A stretch of DNA of 24,795 bases from Hydrogenophaga sp. (GCA_025458545.1 JALOSH010000002.1:1-24795), one strand, 5' to 3'. Positions 1-7,333 are shown, counted from the first letter of the stretch. Numbers and translations are program-made. Notes: generated by a model from the sequence alone, not told the origin.

Positions 1-128
1 TGCGAAAACTTCTGCCAGTTCACCACCTCCAGCGACAGCACGTGCGGCGGGCACACCGCCACGCACCAGCCGCAGCCGGTGCAGCGGGCCGTGTCGATCG
101 CGGGCAGGGCGATGGGTGCTGTGGGCAT
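1..128 (-). CDS. 4Fe-4S ferredoxin-like protein, N-terminal fragment
   Basis: The minus strand reads from an ATG at 128 and runs off the left edge, giving 42 codons. Residues 16-25 (RCTGCGWCVAVCP region) carry CxxCxxCxxxCP, the classic ligand pattern for a [4Fe-4S] cluster in bacterial-type ferredoxins. The cluster is expected to take part in electron transfer. The ORF in the neighbouring frame through this stretch is Arg/Pro-rich and is judged a shadow. The gene is divergent from the HMA-like/PACE pair, with only 56 bases between starts. The full length and partner domains cannot be seen, so it may be a small ferredoxin or the start of a larger iron-sulfur protein. Confidence 0.8.
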   Translation of the reverse strand, partial: MPTAPIALPAIDTARCTGCGWCVAVCPPHVLSLEVVNWQKFS

Positions 129-184
129 GGGTGCATTGTCGTTCCGGTGGTCCGTATCATGCACACCAGCCTGGAGCCCTCTGC

Positions 185-400
185 ATGCCCGAAACCACCT
201 TCCACATTCCGACCCTGCGCACACAAGAAGACGCCGACGCCGTCATGTTCGAGCTGCAAGATCTGCCCTGTGTCAGCCAGGCCGGCGTGGATCTGCCCGC
301 GCAGACCGCCTGGGTCAGCCACACCACGATGATCGCGCCCGAAGACATCGCGGCCGCGCTGGCCGAGGCCGGTTTCGAGGCCCAGGTGCAGGCCAGCTGA
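185..400 (+). CDS. small HMA-fold-like protein lacking CxxC
   Basis: A 71-residue protein starting at ATG 185, preceded by GGAG (171-174) at good spacing; in-frame codons further upstream lack a ribosome site. The pattern resembles a heavy-metal-associated (ferredoxin-like βαββαβ) domain: a β-strand (FHIPTL), a helix beginning EDADAVMFEL, a hairpin around VSQAGVDL, and a C-terminal helix with AAALAEAGFEAQ, as in copper chaperones. The metal-binding GMxCxxC loop is absent and the only Cys is in DLPCVSQ, so copper binding by the usual mode is unlikely. Its stop overlaps the start of the PACE gene (ATGA), implying translational coupling. The family assignment is inferred from the secondary-structure pattern. 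Confidence 0.7.
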   Translation: MPETTFHIPTLRTQEDADAVMFELQDLPCVSQAGVDLPAQTAWVSHTTMIAPEDIAAALAEAGFEAQVQAS

Positions 401-834
401 TGGCCCGCTACAACCTCCAAGGCGCGCGCCGCAAAGTTGTTTACGTCGGTCTCTACGAGCTGATCGCCATCGCCATCGCCAGCGCCGGTCTGGCACTCGG
501 TTCCGGCGCCAGCCTGGAAAAAGCCGGCGTCATTGCGGTGGTGTCGTCGGTCATTGCCGTGGTGTGGAACCTGGTCTACAACACCCTGTTCGAGCGCTGG
601 GAAGCGCGCCAGAGCGTGCGTGGCCGCAGCGTCCGGCGCCGCGTCGCCCACGCCATCGGCTTCGAGCTGGGCTTTTTGGTCCTGCTGGTGCCGTTGTTCG
701 CCTGGTGGTTCGACATCACGGTCTGGCACGCCCTGGTGCTGGAGATCGGCCTGGCGACGTTTTTCCTGGGCTACACCTTCGTCTTCAACTGGGCGTTCGA
801 CAAAGTGTTCAGCCTGCCTGCGGCCGCCCAGTGA
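400..834 (+). CDS. PACE-family efflux transporter
   Basis: A 144-residue integral membrane protein with four predicted helices (about 13-32, 40-61, 82-105 and 113-133), the size and topology of PACE (proteobacterial antimicrobial compound efflux) proteins such as AceI. A glutamate sits early in helix 1 (E20 in LYELIA), at the position of the proton-coupling Glu of AceI. The second repeat shows the matching RVAHAIGFELGF pattern before helix 3, consistent with the family's tandem two-helix repeats. Family members export biocides such as chlorhexidine or short-chain diamines using the proton gradient; the substrate here is unknown. The start overlaps the stop of the HMA-like gene by 4 bases (ATGA). 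Confidence 0.88.
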   Translation: MARYNLQGARRKVVYVGLYELIAIAIASAGLALGSGASLEKAGVIAVVSSVIAVVWNLVYNTLFERWEARQSVRGRSVRRRVAHAIGFELGFLVLLVPLFAWWFDITVWHALVLEIGLATFFLGYTFVFNWAFDKVFSLPAAAQ

Positions 835-861
835 GCGCGGCGGGGTGGTGCCGGGCCGCGC
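835..861. terminator. GC-rich inverted repeat between convergent genes
   Basis: Arms GCGCGGC (835-841) and GCCGCGC (855-861) form a perfect 7-bp stem with a 13-nt loop, directly after the PACE stop and before the end of the DUF3179 gene on the other strand. No T-run follows on either strand, so intrinsic termination would be weak. A bidirectional terminator is an inference from position. Confidence 0.35.
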
Positions 862-870
862 CCTCTGCCC

Positions 871-2289
871 TCAGCGCTGCCACAGCAGCGTGCCCGGCTT
901 GAACTGGCTCCAGGCAAACCAGAACGACTGCTGAGCCGTCAGCTCCTGGCCACCGGCAAAGGCGCGCAGCCCGCCGGCCACGTTGCGCACCTCCACCCCG
1001 CCGAGTCGCACCGGCTTGCCGGCCGCCAGCGCCAGCTGCACCGCAGCGCGCGGAAAAGCCAGCGCCTGGCCCTGGGGTCCGGTCAGGCCCAGCACCACTT
1101 CGTGCACCGGCAGCCGCGGGTCCACATCGCCCACCGGGAAGATCGGGCCTTGCGCATCGCGCCCGCCCAGCGGGTCCAGCGGGTAGCTGCGGCCGATGCC
1201 ACCGTCCTGCGCCAGCAGCGTGGTCTTGGGGTGGGCGGCGCGCCAGGCGGCCCAGGTCGTGACCACCACGGTGGTCTGCTCCAGCGTCACCCCGGCCTTG
1301 CGCATCGGGCCCGACAGCGCCCGGCCCGTGAAGGTGTCGATGACCGAGCCGCTGCGCAGGTCATACATGAGCTTGTTGGAGCGCGACAGCAGCCCCGAGG
1401 TGCGCAGCAGCGGCGCAAAGCCCGGCACCCGGTCGGTGAAGTAGGCCTGGGCCGACAGGCACAGCGTGCAGTACGGAATGCCCAGTTGCCGCCCGCCCAG
1501 CGTGTCGTTCACCATCTCGTGGATCTCCATCATGTGCTTGGGGTAGGCCCGCGCCTGGCCATTGACCACCACGCCGAACACCACCGCGTCCGCCGGGTAC
1601 CAGCCGCCTTCGCTCGCGGGCGTCACCTTGGGCTGGTCCAGCGCCGGTATGCAGCCGCGCGGGCAAGGTTGTCCGGCGGTCGCATCGGGGCGGTCGTCGA
1701 TGTAGACCCCGCCCCAGCCCACGTGCCGCCAATCCACGGTCGATTCGGCGTCGGCAAACAGGGGCGCCCAACGGGGCTCGATCTGCAGATACAGGTCGCG
1801 CTTCATGGCTTGATAGCCGGGTGGCGCGGGCAGGTTCCAGGCCAGCAGCCGGTCGCCCATGGCCGTGTAGGCGTCGGGCGGCAGTGCGGCGCCGGTGAGC
1901 TGTTCAAACGCCCGCACCACCTCCAGCTGGCGCCCGCTGCTGGCAAAGCGCAGCACGTCGAACAGGTACCACGCCATGCGCGGGTCGCCCGAAGCCCCGA
2001 GGGTCCGCACCGCCGCCTGCGGGAATCGGTAGTCCTTCCAGTCGGCTGCGGCCAGCGCCAGCGCCCGCTTCACGGCAGGCGACAGCGGTCCATCTTTTAC
2101 GGCCGGTGCGGGCGGAAACGGCTGGCGGTCTTTGTCCAGCAGCGGGGCTGGCCGCTGGGTCTGCGCCGTGGCCGGGCTTTGCAGCAGGGCGAAGCAGACC
2201 AGCAGCAAAACCCCCGCCAGCCAAGCCCACCGGGGCGGGTGCCAATGCGCGGTGGTCCGGCCGAGGTGTGCTGGGTGTGTGTTGAACAA
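871..2289 (-). CDS. secreted DUF3179-domain protein
   Basis: A protein of about 472 residues on the minus strand. The open frame continues upstream to 2559, but no ATG lies near the signal sequence. I chose TTG at 2289 because GGGAG (2296-2300) sits six bases before it; GTG at 2310 is the alternative. The N-terminus has a hydrophobic stretch (WLAGVLLLVCFALL) and an ATAQ cleavage-like site, so export is likely. The middle and C-terminal parts fit DUF3179: VVFGVVVNGQARAYP, the IPYCTLCLSAQAY segment with a CTLC motif, and SNKLMYDLRSGS. The family's biochemical role is unknown; the paired Cys could bind metal or form a disulfide. It is divergent from the DUF6502 gene and shares a 178-bp upstream region with it. 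Confidence 0.85.
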   Translation of the reverse strand: MFNTHPAHLGRTTAHWHPPRWAWLAGVLLLVCFALLQSPATAQTQRPAPLLDKDRQPFPPAPAVKDGPLSPAVKRALALAAADWKDYRFPQAAVRTLGASGDPRMAWYLFDVLRFASSGRQLEVVRAFEQLTGAALPPDAYTAMGDRLLAWNLPAPPGYQAMKRDLYLQIEPRWAPLFADAESTVDWRHVGWGGVYIDDRPDATAGQPCPRGCIPALDQPKVTPASEGGWYPADAVVFGVVVNGQARAYPKHMMEIHEMVNDTLGGRQLGIPYCTLCLSAQAYFTDRVPGFAPLLRTSGLLSRSNKLMYDLRSGSVIDTFTGRALSGPMRKAGVTLEQTTVVVTTWAAWRAAHPKTTLLAQDGGIGRSYPLDPLGGRDAQGPIFPVGDVDPRLPVHEVVLGLTGPQGQALAFPRAAVQLALAAGKPVRLGGVEVRNVAGGLRAFAGGQELTAQQSFWFAWSQFKPGTLLWQR

Positions 2290-2295
2290 GGCAGG

Positions 2296-2300
2296 CTCCC
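2296..2300 (-). promoter_or_regulatory. ribosome binding site deciding a TTG start
   Basis: GGGAG on the minus strand, six bases before TTG 2289. It is the only good Shine-Dalgarno match near the start of the signal-peptide region of the DUF3179 gene and is the reason for choosing TTG. Confidence 0.5.
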
Positions 2301-2441
2301 GTCCGGCCACGAAAGGTGACCGCTCACCCCTTCGTCGCTCCACCGCTGCCGACCTTACCCGGGGCGCCGGGCAGGCCTGTTCAGCCGCTCGTTCCCTGGG
2401 GCGGGACGGTGCAGAGCGTAACGTTTGATTACAACTATCGG

Positions 2442-2471
2442 CCATTTTTGGGAATAAAGTCCCAAAAATGG
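2442..2471. promoter_or_regulatory. perfect 12-bp inverted repeat over a start codon
   Basis: CCATTTTTGGGA (2442-2453), spacer ATAAAG, then TCCCAAAAATGG (2460-2471). The two arms match over all 12 positions. The right arm contains the ATG (2468-2470) of the DUF6502 gene and there is no Shine-Dalgarno sequence in front of that ATG. The element also lies in the divergent region shared with the DUF3179 gene. It could be a dimeric repressor operator, or an RNA hairpin that hides the start codon if transcription begins upstream. Its role is inference. Confidence 0.75.
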
Positions 2472-3316
2472 ACTCAGCCAACCCCCTCGAACGCGCCATC
2501 GACCTCGCCGTCGCCCGGCTGCTGCGGCCGCTGTTCCGGGTGCTGCTGCGGCACGGCAAGTCCTATCAGGCCTTCGATGCACTGGCCAGGCGCACCTTTG
2601 TTGAGGTTGCCATGGACGACTTCGGCATCCAGGGCAAGAAGCCTTCGGTCTCGCGCGCTTCCATCCTGTCGGGCCTCTCGCGCAAGGAAGTGCAGCGCCT
2701 GCTGCAAGCCCCGGCGCTGGAAGATGTGGGCACCGGCGAACGCCGCAACCGCGCCGCCCGCGTGCTCACCGCCTGGCTGCGCGACGCCGACTTCATCGAC
2801 CCCCAGGGCGACCCCCGCCCGCTGGAGCTGGAGGGCGAGCGCGGGTTTGCCGCGCTGGTCAAGCGCCACAGCGGCGACATGCCCGTACGTGCCCTGCTCG
2901 ACGAACTGCTGCGCGTGGGCGCCGTGGAGCGCCTGCCCGATGGCCGGGTGGCCTTGCTGTCGCGCGGCTATGTGCCGCGGCAAGGCGCCAGCGAAATGGT
3001 CGACATGCTCGGCACCGACGTGGCCGACCTCATCGAAACCATCGACCACAACCTGCACCAGACGGACCAGGCGCCGCGCTTCCAGCGCAAGGTCATGTAC
3101 CGCGGCGTGCCGGTGCAGGCCCTGCCCGCCTTTCGCGCCCTCAGCGCTCAGCAGGCGCAGGCGCTGCTGGAACAGCTCGACCAGTGGCTGCAAAACGCCG
3201 ACAGCGGCCAGCCGAACGGCACCGACGCCCCGCCGGGTGCCCGCGTCGGCCTGGGCATTTACTACTTTGAAGAAACGGCGTCGGACCCGGTCCGACACCC
3301 TGGAGAACCCACATGA
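2468..3316 (+). CDS. DUF6502-family protein
   Basis: A 282-residue cytoplasmic protein with no signal peptide or membrane segment. The N-terminal pattern (LLRPLFRVLLRHGKSYQAFDALARRTFVEVA, about 18-48) followed by helix-turn-helix-like segments (SVSRASILSGLSRKEVQRLL, about 59-78) matches the DUF6502 family as I recall it, whose N-terminal part looks like a winged helix; function is unknown. The C-terminal region ends in a β-rich GARVGLGIYYFEE segment. ATG 2468 is the only start that keeps the conserved N-terminus, despite lacking a ribosome site and lying in an inverted repeat. It overlaps the lipoprotein gene by 4 bases (ATGA). DNA or RNA binding is an inference from the helix-turn-helix-like part. 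Confidence 0.8.
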   Translation: MDSANPLERAIDLAVARLLRPLFRVLLRHGKSYQAFDALARRTFVEVAMDDFGIQGKKPSVSRASILSGLSRKEVQRLLQAPALEDVGTGERRNRAARVLTAWLRDADFIDPQGDPRPLELEGERGFAALVKRHSGDMPVRALLDELLRVGAVERLPDGRVALLSRGYVPRQGASEMVDMLGTDVADLIETIDHNLHQTDQAPRFQRKVMYRGVPVQALPAFRALSAQQAQALLEQLDQWLQNADSGQPNGTDAPPGARVGLGIYYFEETASDPVRHPGEPT

Positions 3317-4518
3317 ACACCCGCAACCTTTCCACCGCGCTGGGCCTCAGCGCAGTGGCCCTGCTCATCGGCCTGACGGGTTGTGGTGGCGGTGGCGGCG
3401 AGGTCGTTGCCAGCAACGGTGGCGACGGCGGCATCAGCGGCACCGGCGTCATGCGCCTGTCGCTCACCGACGCCCCCGCCTGCGGCTACGACGAGGTCAA
3501 CATCACGGTGGAAAAAGTGCGCGTGAACCGTTCCTCAACAGCCGAAGACGGCGACGCTGGCTGGTCGGAAGTGGTGCTCAGCCCGGCGCGGCGCTTTGAC
3601 TTGCTCACCCTCACCAACGGCGTGCTCGCCGAGCTGGGCCAGACCGCGCTGCCCGCGGGCCGCTACACCCAGATGCGCCTGGTGCTGGCCGACAACAACC
3701 GCGCCACACCGCTGGCCAATTCGGTCGTGCCCACCGGCGGCACCGAAACACCGCTCACCACCCCCAGCGGCCAGCAAAGCGGCCTCAAGCTCAACGTGCA
3801 GATGGACGTGGCGGCCAACCAGGTGGCCGACTTCGTCATCGACTTCGACGCCTGCAAGTCGGTGGTGCGGCGTGGCAACTCCGGCCAGTTCAACCTCAAG
3901 CCGGTGGTCAGCGTGATCCCGCTGCTCTCCGCCGCGGGCCAGCGCGTGGTCGGCTACGTTGGTTCCGACATCGCCACCGGCTCGACCACCGTCTCGCTTC
4001 AGCAGGGCGGCGTGCCGGTCCGGGCCACCGCGCCAGCGCCCGATGGCCGCTTCGAGCTGTCCCCGGTGCCCGCTGGCAACTACGACCTCGTCATCAGCGC
4101 AGCGGGCCGCGTCACCGCCGTCATGACCGGCGTGCCCGTGGCCACCACCTCGACCACCGCCCTCAACTCCACCAGCTTCGCCTTCTTGCCGCAGCCTTCC
4201 ACCTCGGCCACCGTCACCGGCACCGTCACGCCCACCAGCGCCACCGTGCGCGCCCTGCAGGCGCTGACCGGTGGCCCCACCATTGAAGTGGCCTGGGCCG
4301 CAGTCGACGCCGACACCGGCCGGTTCCAGACCGCGCTGCCCGTGCAGGCACCACAAAGAACCGCCTACGTGCCCAACGCCACCAGCGCCTACACCTTCAC
4401 CGCCGACAGCGCCGCCGCAGGCCTCTACACCCTGGAAGCCGCCCTGGGCAGCGCCCTCCAGACGCGCAGCGTCAACACCTCGGCGCCGGCCTCCAGCATC
4501 ACGTTCAGCTTTCCCTGA
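3313..4518 (+). CDS. DUF4382-domain lipoprotein
   Basis: A 401-residue protein. Residues 1-24 form a lipoprotein signal peptide with lipobox LTGC, so C24 would be lipidated; a Gly-rich tether (GGGGGE) follows. Residues about 45-200 (MRLSLTDAPACGYDEVNITVEKVRV, written here in outline) are typical of DUF4382, a β-sandwich domain found in cell-surface proteins. Residues about 215-280 (DGRFELSPVPAGNYDLVIS) resemble a carboxypeptidase-regulatory-like β-domain. The C-terminus is Thr/Ala-rich. It is coupled by ATGA overlap to the DUF6502 gene and followed 12 bases later by the acylphosphatase-like gene, so the three form an operon. It is probably outer-membrane anchored; function is unknown. Confidence 0.88.
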   Translation: MNTRNLSTALGLSAVALLIGLTGCGGGGGEVVASNGGDGGISGTGVMRLSLTDAPACGYDEVNITVEKVRVNRSSTAEDGDAGWSEVVLSPARRFDLLTLTNGVLAELGQTALPAGRYTQMRLVLADNNRATPLANSVVPTGGTETPLTTPSGQQSGLKLNVQMDVAANQVADFVIDFDACKSVVRRGNSGQFNLKPVVSVIPLLSAAGQRVVGYVGSDIATGSTTVSLQQGGVPVRATAPAPDGRFELSPVPAGNYDLVISAAGRVTAVMTGVPVATTSTTALNSTSFAFLPQPSTSATVTGTVTPTSATVRALQALTGGPTIEVAWAAVDADTGRFQTALPVQAPQRTAYVPNATSAYTFTADSAAAGLYTLEAALGSALQTRSVNTSAPASSITFSFP

Positions 4519-4530
4519 AAGGAGCGCTCC

Positions 4531-4839
4531 ATGCAACCCGCACGATTCACCCACGACACCGCCGTGGCGCGCCACCTGCACATCACCGGGCGGGTGCAAG
4601 ACCCGTACTTCCGCGACAGCATGGCGATGCAGGCCGACGCGCTCGGCGTCTGCGGCTGGGTCCGTGACCGCCGCGATGGCAGCGTCGAAGCCGTGGCCTG
4701 CGGACCGGCCAGCGCCTTGCGCGCCCTTATCGAGTGGGCCCACCGGGGCCCGCTGCAAGCCCGCATCCACCGCGTGGCCGTGACCCAGGCCGACACGTCC
4801 GACGTGCTGATCGGGTTCGAGAAGCGCGAGCCGGTTTAG
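4531..4839 (+). CDS. degenerate acylphosphatase-like protein
   Basis: A 102-residue protein with a strong AAGGAG ribosome site before ATG 4531. The whole length matches the acylphosphatase fold: HLHITGRVQ (β1), a loop, a helix, and GWVRDRRDGSVEA. True acylphosphatases hydrolyse carboxyl-phosphate bonds using an Arg in the GRVQGVxxR loop and an Asn in the GWVRN motif. Here the Arg remains (R28 in YFR), but the Asn is Asp (D46) and the Gly-Val of the phosphate loop is Asp-Pro. The window's second copy (7981-8292) has the canonical residues at the same positions. It may therefore be inactive or altered. The stop overlaps the response regulator's stop on the other strand. Confidence 0.85.
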   Translation: MQPARFTHDTAVARHLHITGRVQDPYFRDSMAMQADALGVCGWVRDRRDGSVEAVACGPASALRALIEWAHRGPLQARIHRVAVTQADTSDVLIGFEKREPV

Positions 4840-5564
4840 GACCCGTCGGTCTGGGCCGCCCCCGGCGCTTCCAGCCGGTAGCCCAGCCCGCGCACGGTCT
4901 GGATCAGGGCGCTCGCATGGCCCTCGTCGATCTTGCTGCGCAGGCGGCGGATGTACACGTCCACCACATTGGTCAGCGGGTCTTCGCTGTGCCCCCACAC
5001 GCTGGCCAGAATGCGTTCGCGGCTGAACAGCCGCCCCGGCGCGTTCATCAGCAGCTCCAGCAGGGCCAGCTCGCGCGCCGTCAACGCCAGGGGCTGGCCG
5101 GCGCGGCTGGCCTTCATGCTCTCCCGGTCCAGCACCAGGTCGCTCACCTGCAGGCGCGCCGAGCGGCTGGGTTGCAGGGGCTGGGTGCGCCGCGCCAGCG
5201 ACTCCAGCCGCGCCAGCAGTTCCTCGAACTCAAACGGTTTGCACAGGTAGTCGTCGGCGCCCATGCGCAGGCCAGCCACGCGGTCTTCCAGCGAGCCCAT
5301 CGCGGTCAGCATCAGGATCGGCATGGCCACGCCGGCCGCCCGCAGCGTCTGGCAGATCTCCATGCCGTTGATGCCGGGCAGCATCAGATCGAGCACCAAC
5401 ACCGTGGCCGGGTCGGTCGGCGCGCTCTGCCGCGCGGCGGCTTGCGCCAGCGCCAGACCGTCGTGGCCATTGGCCGCGCGCTGCACCTGGTGGCCTTCGG
5501 CCCGCAACCCGCGCAACAAAAAATCGGCGATCCGGGGATCGTCTTCCACCAGCAAGATGTTCAT
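4836..5564 (-). CDS. OmpR-family response regulator
   Basis: A 242-residue two-domain regulator. The receiver domain (about 1-122) has the acidic pair in LVEDD, the phosphoacceptor Asp D59 in VLDLMLPG, and the conserved Lys in the CKPFEF motif. The C-terminal winged helix (about 140-230) shows LTARELALLELLM, SRERI and NVVDVYIRRLRSKID, then TVRGLGYRL, the standard OmpR/PhoB signature. It should be phosphorylated by the kinase encoded immediately upstream and then bind DNA direct repeats. Its ATG overlaps the kinase stop by 4 bases (ATGA), so the two are co-translated, kinase first. A candidate target array lies at 7247-7312. The stimulus and the specific name cannot be told from sequence. Confidence 0.95.
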   Translation of the reverse strand: MNILLVEDDPRIADFLLRGLRAEGHQVQRAANGHDGLALAQAAARQSAPTDPATVLVLDLMLPGINGMEICQTLRAAGVAMPILMLTAMGSLEDRVAGLRMGADDYLCKPFEFEELLARLESLARRTQPLQPSRSARLQVSDLVLDRESMKASRAGQPLALTARELALLELLMNAPGRLFSRERILASVWGHSEDPLTNVVDVYIRRLRSKIDEGHASALIQTVRGLGYRLEAPGAAQTDGS

Positions 5565-7210
5565 GGGTTGGGATGTTCGCTCAAAGCCATGGGCAGCTCG
5601 CCCAGCACCGAGTCGGGGTCGTTCCAGAGCGGTAGCCGCAACACCGCGCAGGTACCGCCTTGGCCCCCTGGGTTGCACGGGCTCAGCAGCTCCAGCGAAC
5701 CGCCGTGCGCCACCGCCAGCGCGCGCGCAATCGGCAAGCCCAGGCCGCTGCCGCTGGCGCGGTGGCGCCGCGCCACGCTGCCCCGGAAATGCCGCTCGAA
5801 CACCTGCGCCAGCTCGTCCGCCGGAATGCCGATGCCTTCGTCGATCACCCGCAGCTCCACCGTGTCGTCTTGCTCCTGCACCTGCCAGCGCACCACGCCG
5901 CCCGGCTGCGAATAGCGCACGGCGTTGTCCAGCAGCAGCATCAGCAGCTGGGTGAGCCGCTGCGCGTCGCCAAACACCTTGCAGTGTTCCGGCGGTTTGC
6001 CCTCGGGCTTCAAGACCACGCCATGCTCGCCCGCCAAGGCCGCGGCCTGGCCCAGCGCGTCCAGCAAAGGCTGCTGCAGGGCCACCGGCTGTCGCACCAG
6101 GCTGAAGGTTTCCAGGTCGGTGCGGGCCATCGCCAGCAGGTCGTCGATCACCCGGCCCAGCTGGCGCGAAATGTCGACGATGCGCGCCAGCGCCGTCCGG
6201 TACTCGGCCACCGGTTTGTCCTGCCCGCGCAGCGTCACCTCGGCTTCGCCCCGGATCGCGGTGGTCGGCGTGCGCAGCTCGTGGCTGATGTCGGCCAGCA
6301 GCTGGCGCCGCCGCACGTCGGTGCGGCGCAGCGAGTCGTTGGCCTGGTGCAGGTCGGTGGTGCGTTCGCGCACCGTGGCCTCCAGCAGCTGGCGCTGCTG
6401 GGCCTCGCGCTGCCGGTGCTGTTCCAGTTCTTCGGCCATGGTGTTCATGCTGCGCGCCACCGCGGCAAACTCGTCGCGCCCGGTGAGGTCGATGCGGTGA
6501 TCCAGCTGCCCTTGCTGCAGCGCCTGCGCACCCGCCGTCAGCGCGTCCAGCGGGCGCCGCAGGGCGCGGCCAAAGTACGCCGTGGCGGCCAGTGCGCCCA
6601 GGGCCAGCAGCAACGCCGTGCCCATCCACCAGGCCCGCATGCGCGCCAGCGACGCATCGGCCGCCGCCCGCTCGCGGTCCATCGCCGCCTGTTCGCGCTC
6701 GATGCTCTGGGCAATGATCTGCCGCAAATCGCGCCCTTCCGAGCGCTCGAACACCGCCGTCAAGGTGTCCCAGGCCTGGCGCGCCTGCACGTTGGGCGAC
6801 AGCGGTGGTTTCTCCCGTATCGCCGCACTCAGCGTTTCCACGCTCTGCCCGAGCACCTGCAGGGCGTCTTGCCGCGCCGCCTGCTCGGCCCCGGCACCGG
6901 CCTCCAGACCCTTGGCCGACGCCTGCTGGGTCAGGTCCTTGAGCTCGCCCAGAATGGCCCGCATGCGCTGCTCCAGCGCATCGCGCTCGGCCACATCGCC
7001 ACCCGCGCCAATCTGGAACTGCGTCACCCAGGAGCGCAGGCGCTGCTTGGTGGCCGACAACTCCACAAAGCGCTGGTGGATGTCGCTGGCAATGCGGCCG
7101 CGCACCACCTGCCGCTCTGCCTCGCGCGCGGCAAACACTGCGGCCACCGCCTGCAGCACCACGGCGGCAGCCAGCAACACCAGCACCAGACTGAGTCTTC
7201 GACGAAACAT
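5561..7210 (-). CDS. membrane sensor histidine kinase
   Basis: A 549-residue kinase starting at ATG 7210 (MFRRRLSLV); an in-frame ATG at 7249 exists but falls inside the putative regulatory array. Helix 1 is about 6-28, a long helical periplasmic domain follows to about 190, and helix 2 is about 196-216 (GTALLLALGALAATAYF). A HAMP domain (about 217-268) precedes a coiled coil. The HisKA motif ISHELRTP gives the phosphorylated H310. The ATPase domain has N429 (DNAVRYS, N box), DEGIGIP (G1) and GSGLGLPIA (G2), so it is complete. It is expected to autophosphorylate and transfer phosphate to the response regulator, whose gene overlaps this stop by 4 bases. The sensed signal is unknown. Confidence 0.93.
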   Translation of the reverse strand: MFRRRLSLVLVLLAAAVVLQAVAAVFAAREAERQVVRGRIASDIHQRFVELSATKQRLRSWVTQFQIGAGGDVAERDALEQRMRAILGELKDLTQQASAKGLEAGAGAEQAARQDALQVLGQSVETLSAAIREKPPLSPNVQARQAWDTLTAVFERSEGRDLRQIIAQSIEREQAAMDRERAAADASLARMRAWWMGTALLLALGALAATAYFGRALRRPLDALTAGAQALQQGQLDHRIDLTGRDEFAAVARSMNTMAEELEQHRQREAQQRQLLEATVRERTTDLHQANDSLRRTDVRRRQLLADISHELRTPTTAIRGEAEVTLRGQDKPVAEYRTALARIVDISRQLGRVIDDLLAMARTDLETFSLVRQPVALQQPLLDALGQAAALAGEHGVVLKPEGKPPEHCKVFGDAQRLTQLLMLLLDNAVRYSQPGGVVRWQVQEQDDTVELRVIDEGIGIPADELAQVFERHFRGSVARRHRASGSGLGLPIARALAVAHGGSLELLSPCNPGGQGGTCAVLRLPLWNDPDSVLGELPMALSEHPNP

Positions 7211-7246
7211 GCAGCCATTGTCAGGGCGCTGCGGGCCAGGCTTGCA

Positions 7247-7312
7247 CATTCATCTGGCGTTCATGTGGCGGTCAGGCGTTGCTCATCCGCCGTTCAACCC
7301 AGGTTCAAGTGA
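7247..7312. promoter_or_regulatory. six 11-bp tandem units with TCA cores: candidate OmpR-type regulator array
   Basis: The units are CATTCATCTGG, CGTTCATGTGG, CGGTCAGGCGT, TGCTCATCCGC, CGTTCAACCCA and GGTTCAAGTGA. TCA falls at 7250, 7261, 7272, 7283, 7294 and 7305, exactly every 11 bp, and the phase breaks on both sides. OmpR/PhoB-family regulators bind direct repeats with 11-bp spacing (the PhoB box has TGTCA repeats). The array sits between the divergent kinase and NTF2-like genes, where autoregulation and control of the secreted protein would be expected. Binding is inference. Confidence 0.7.
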
Positions 7313-7333
7313 GGGCTTTTCAATAGCGGCTGT

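Noticed and set aside
1102..2319. Plus-strand open frame of 405 codons opposite the DUF3179 gene
   Set aside because: Arg/Gln/His/Gly-rich shadow; the minus strand has clear DUF3179 motifs.
3535..4998. Long minus-strand open frame of 487 codons
   Set aside because: It lies opposite the DUF4382 lipoprotein and acylphosphatase-like genes, is Gly/Val/His-rich without recognisable domains, and is a by-product of high GC.
7210..7249. Longer histidine kinase starting at ATG 7249
   Set aside because: It would add 13 residues without a ribosome site and overlap the 11-bp repeat array; ATG 7210 starts just before the first membrane helix.
5660..7312. Plus-strand open frame of 550 codons opposite the histidine kinase
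   Set aside because: Shadow of the kinase, which has all catalytic motifs on the minus strand.
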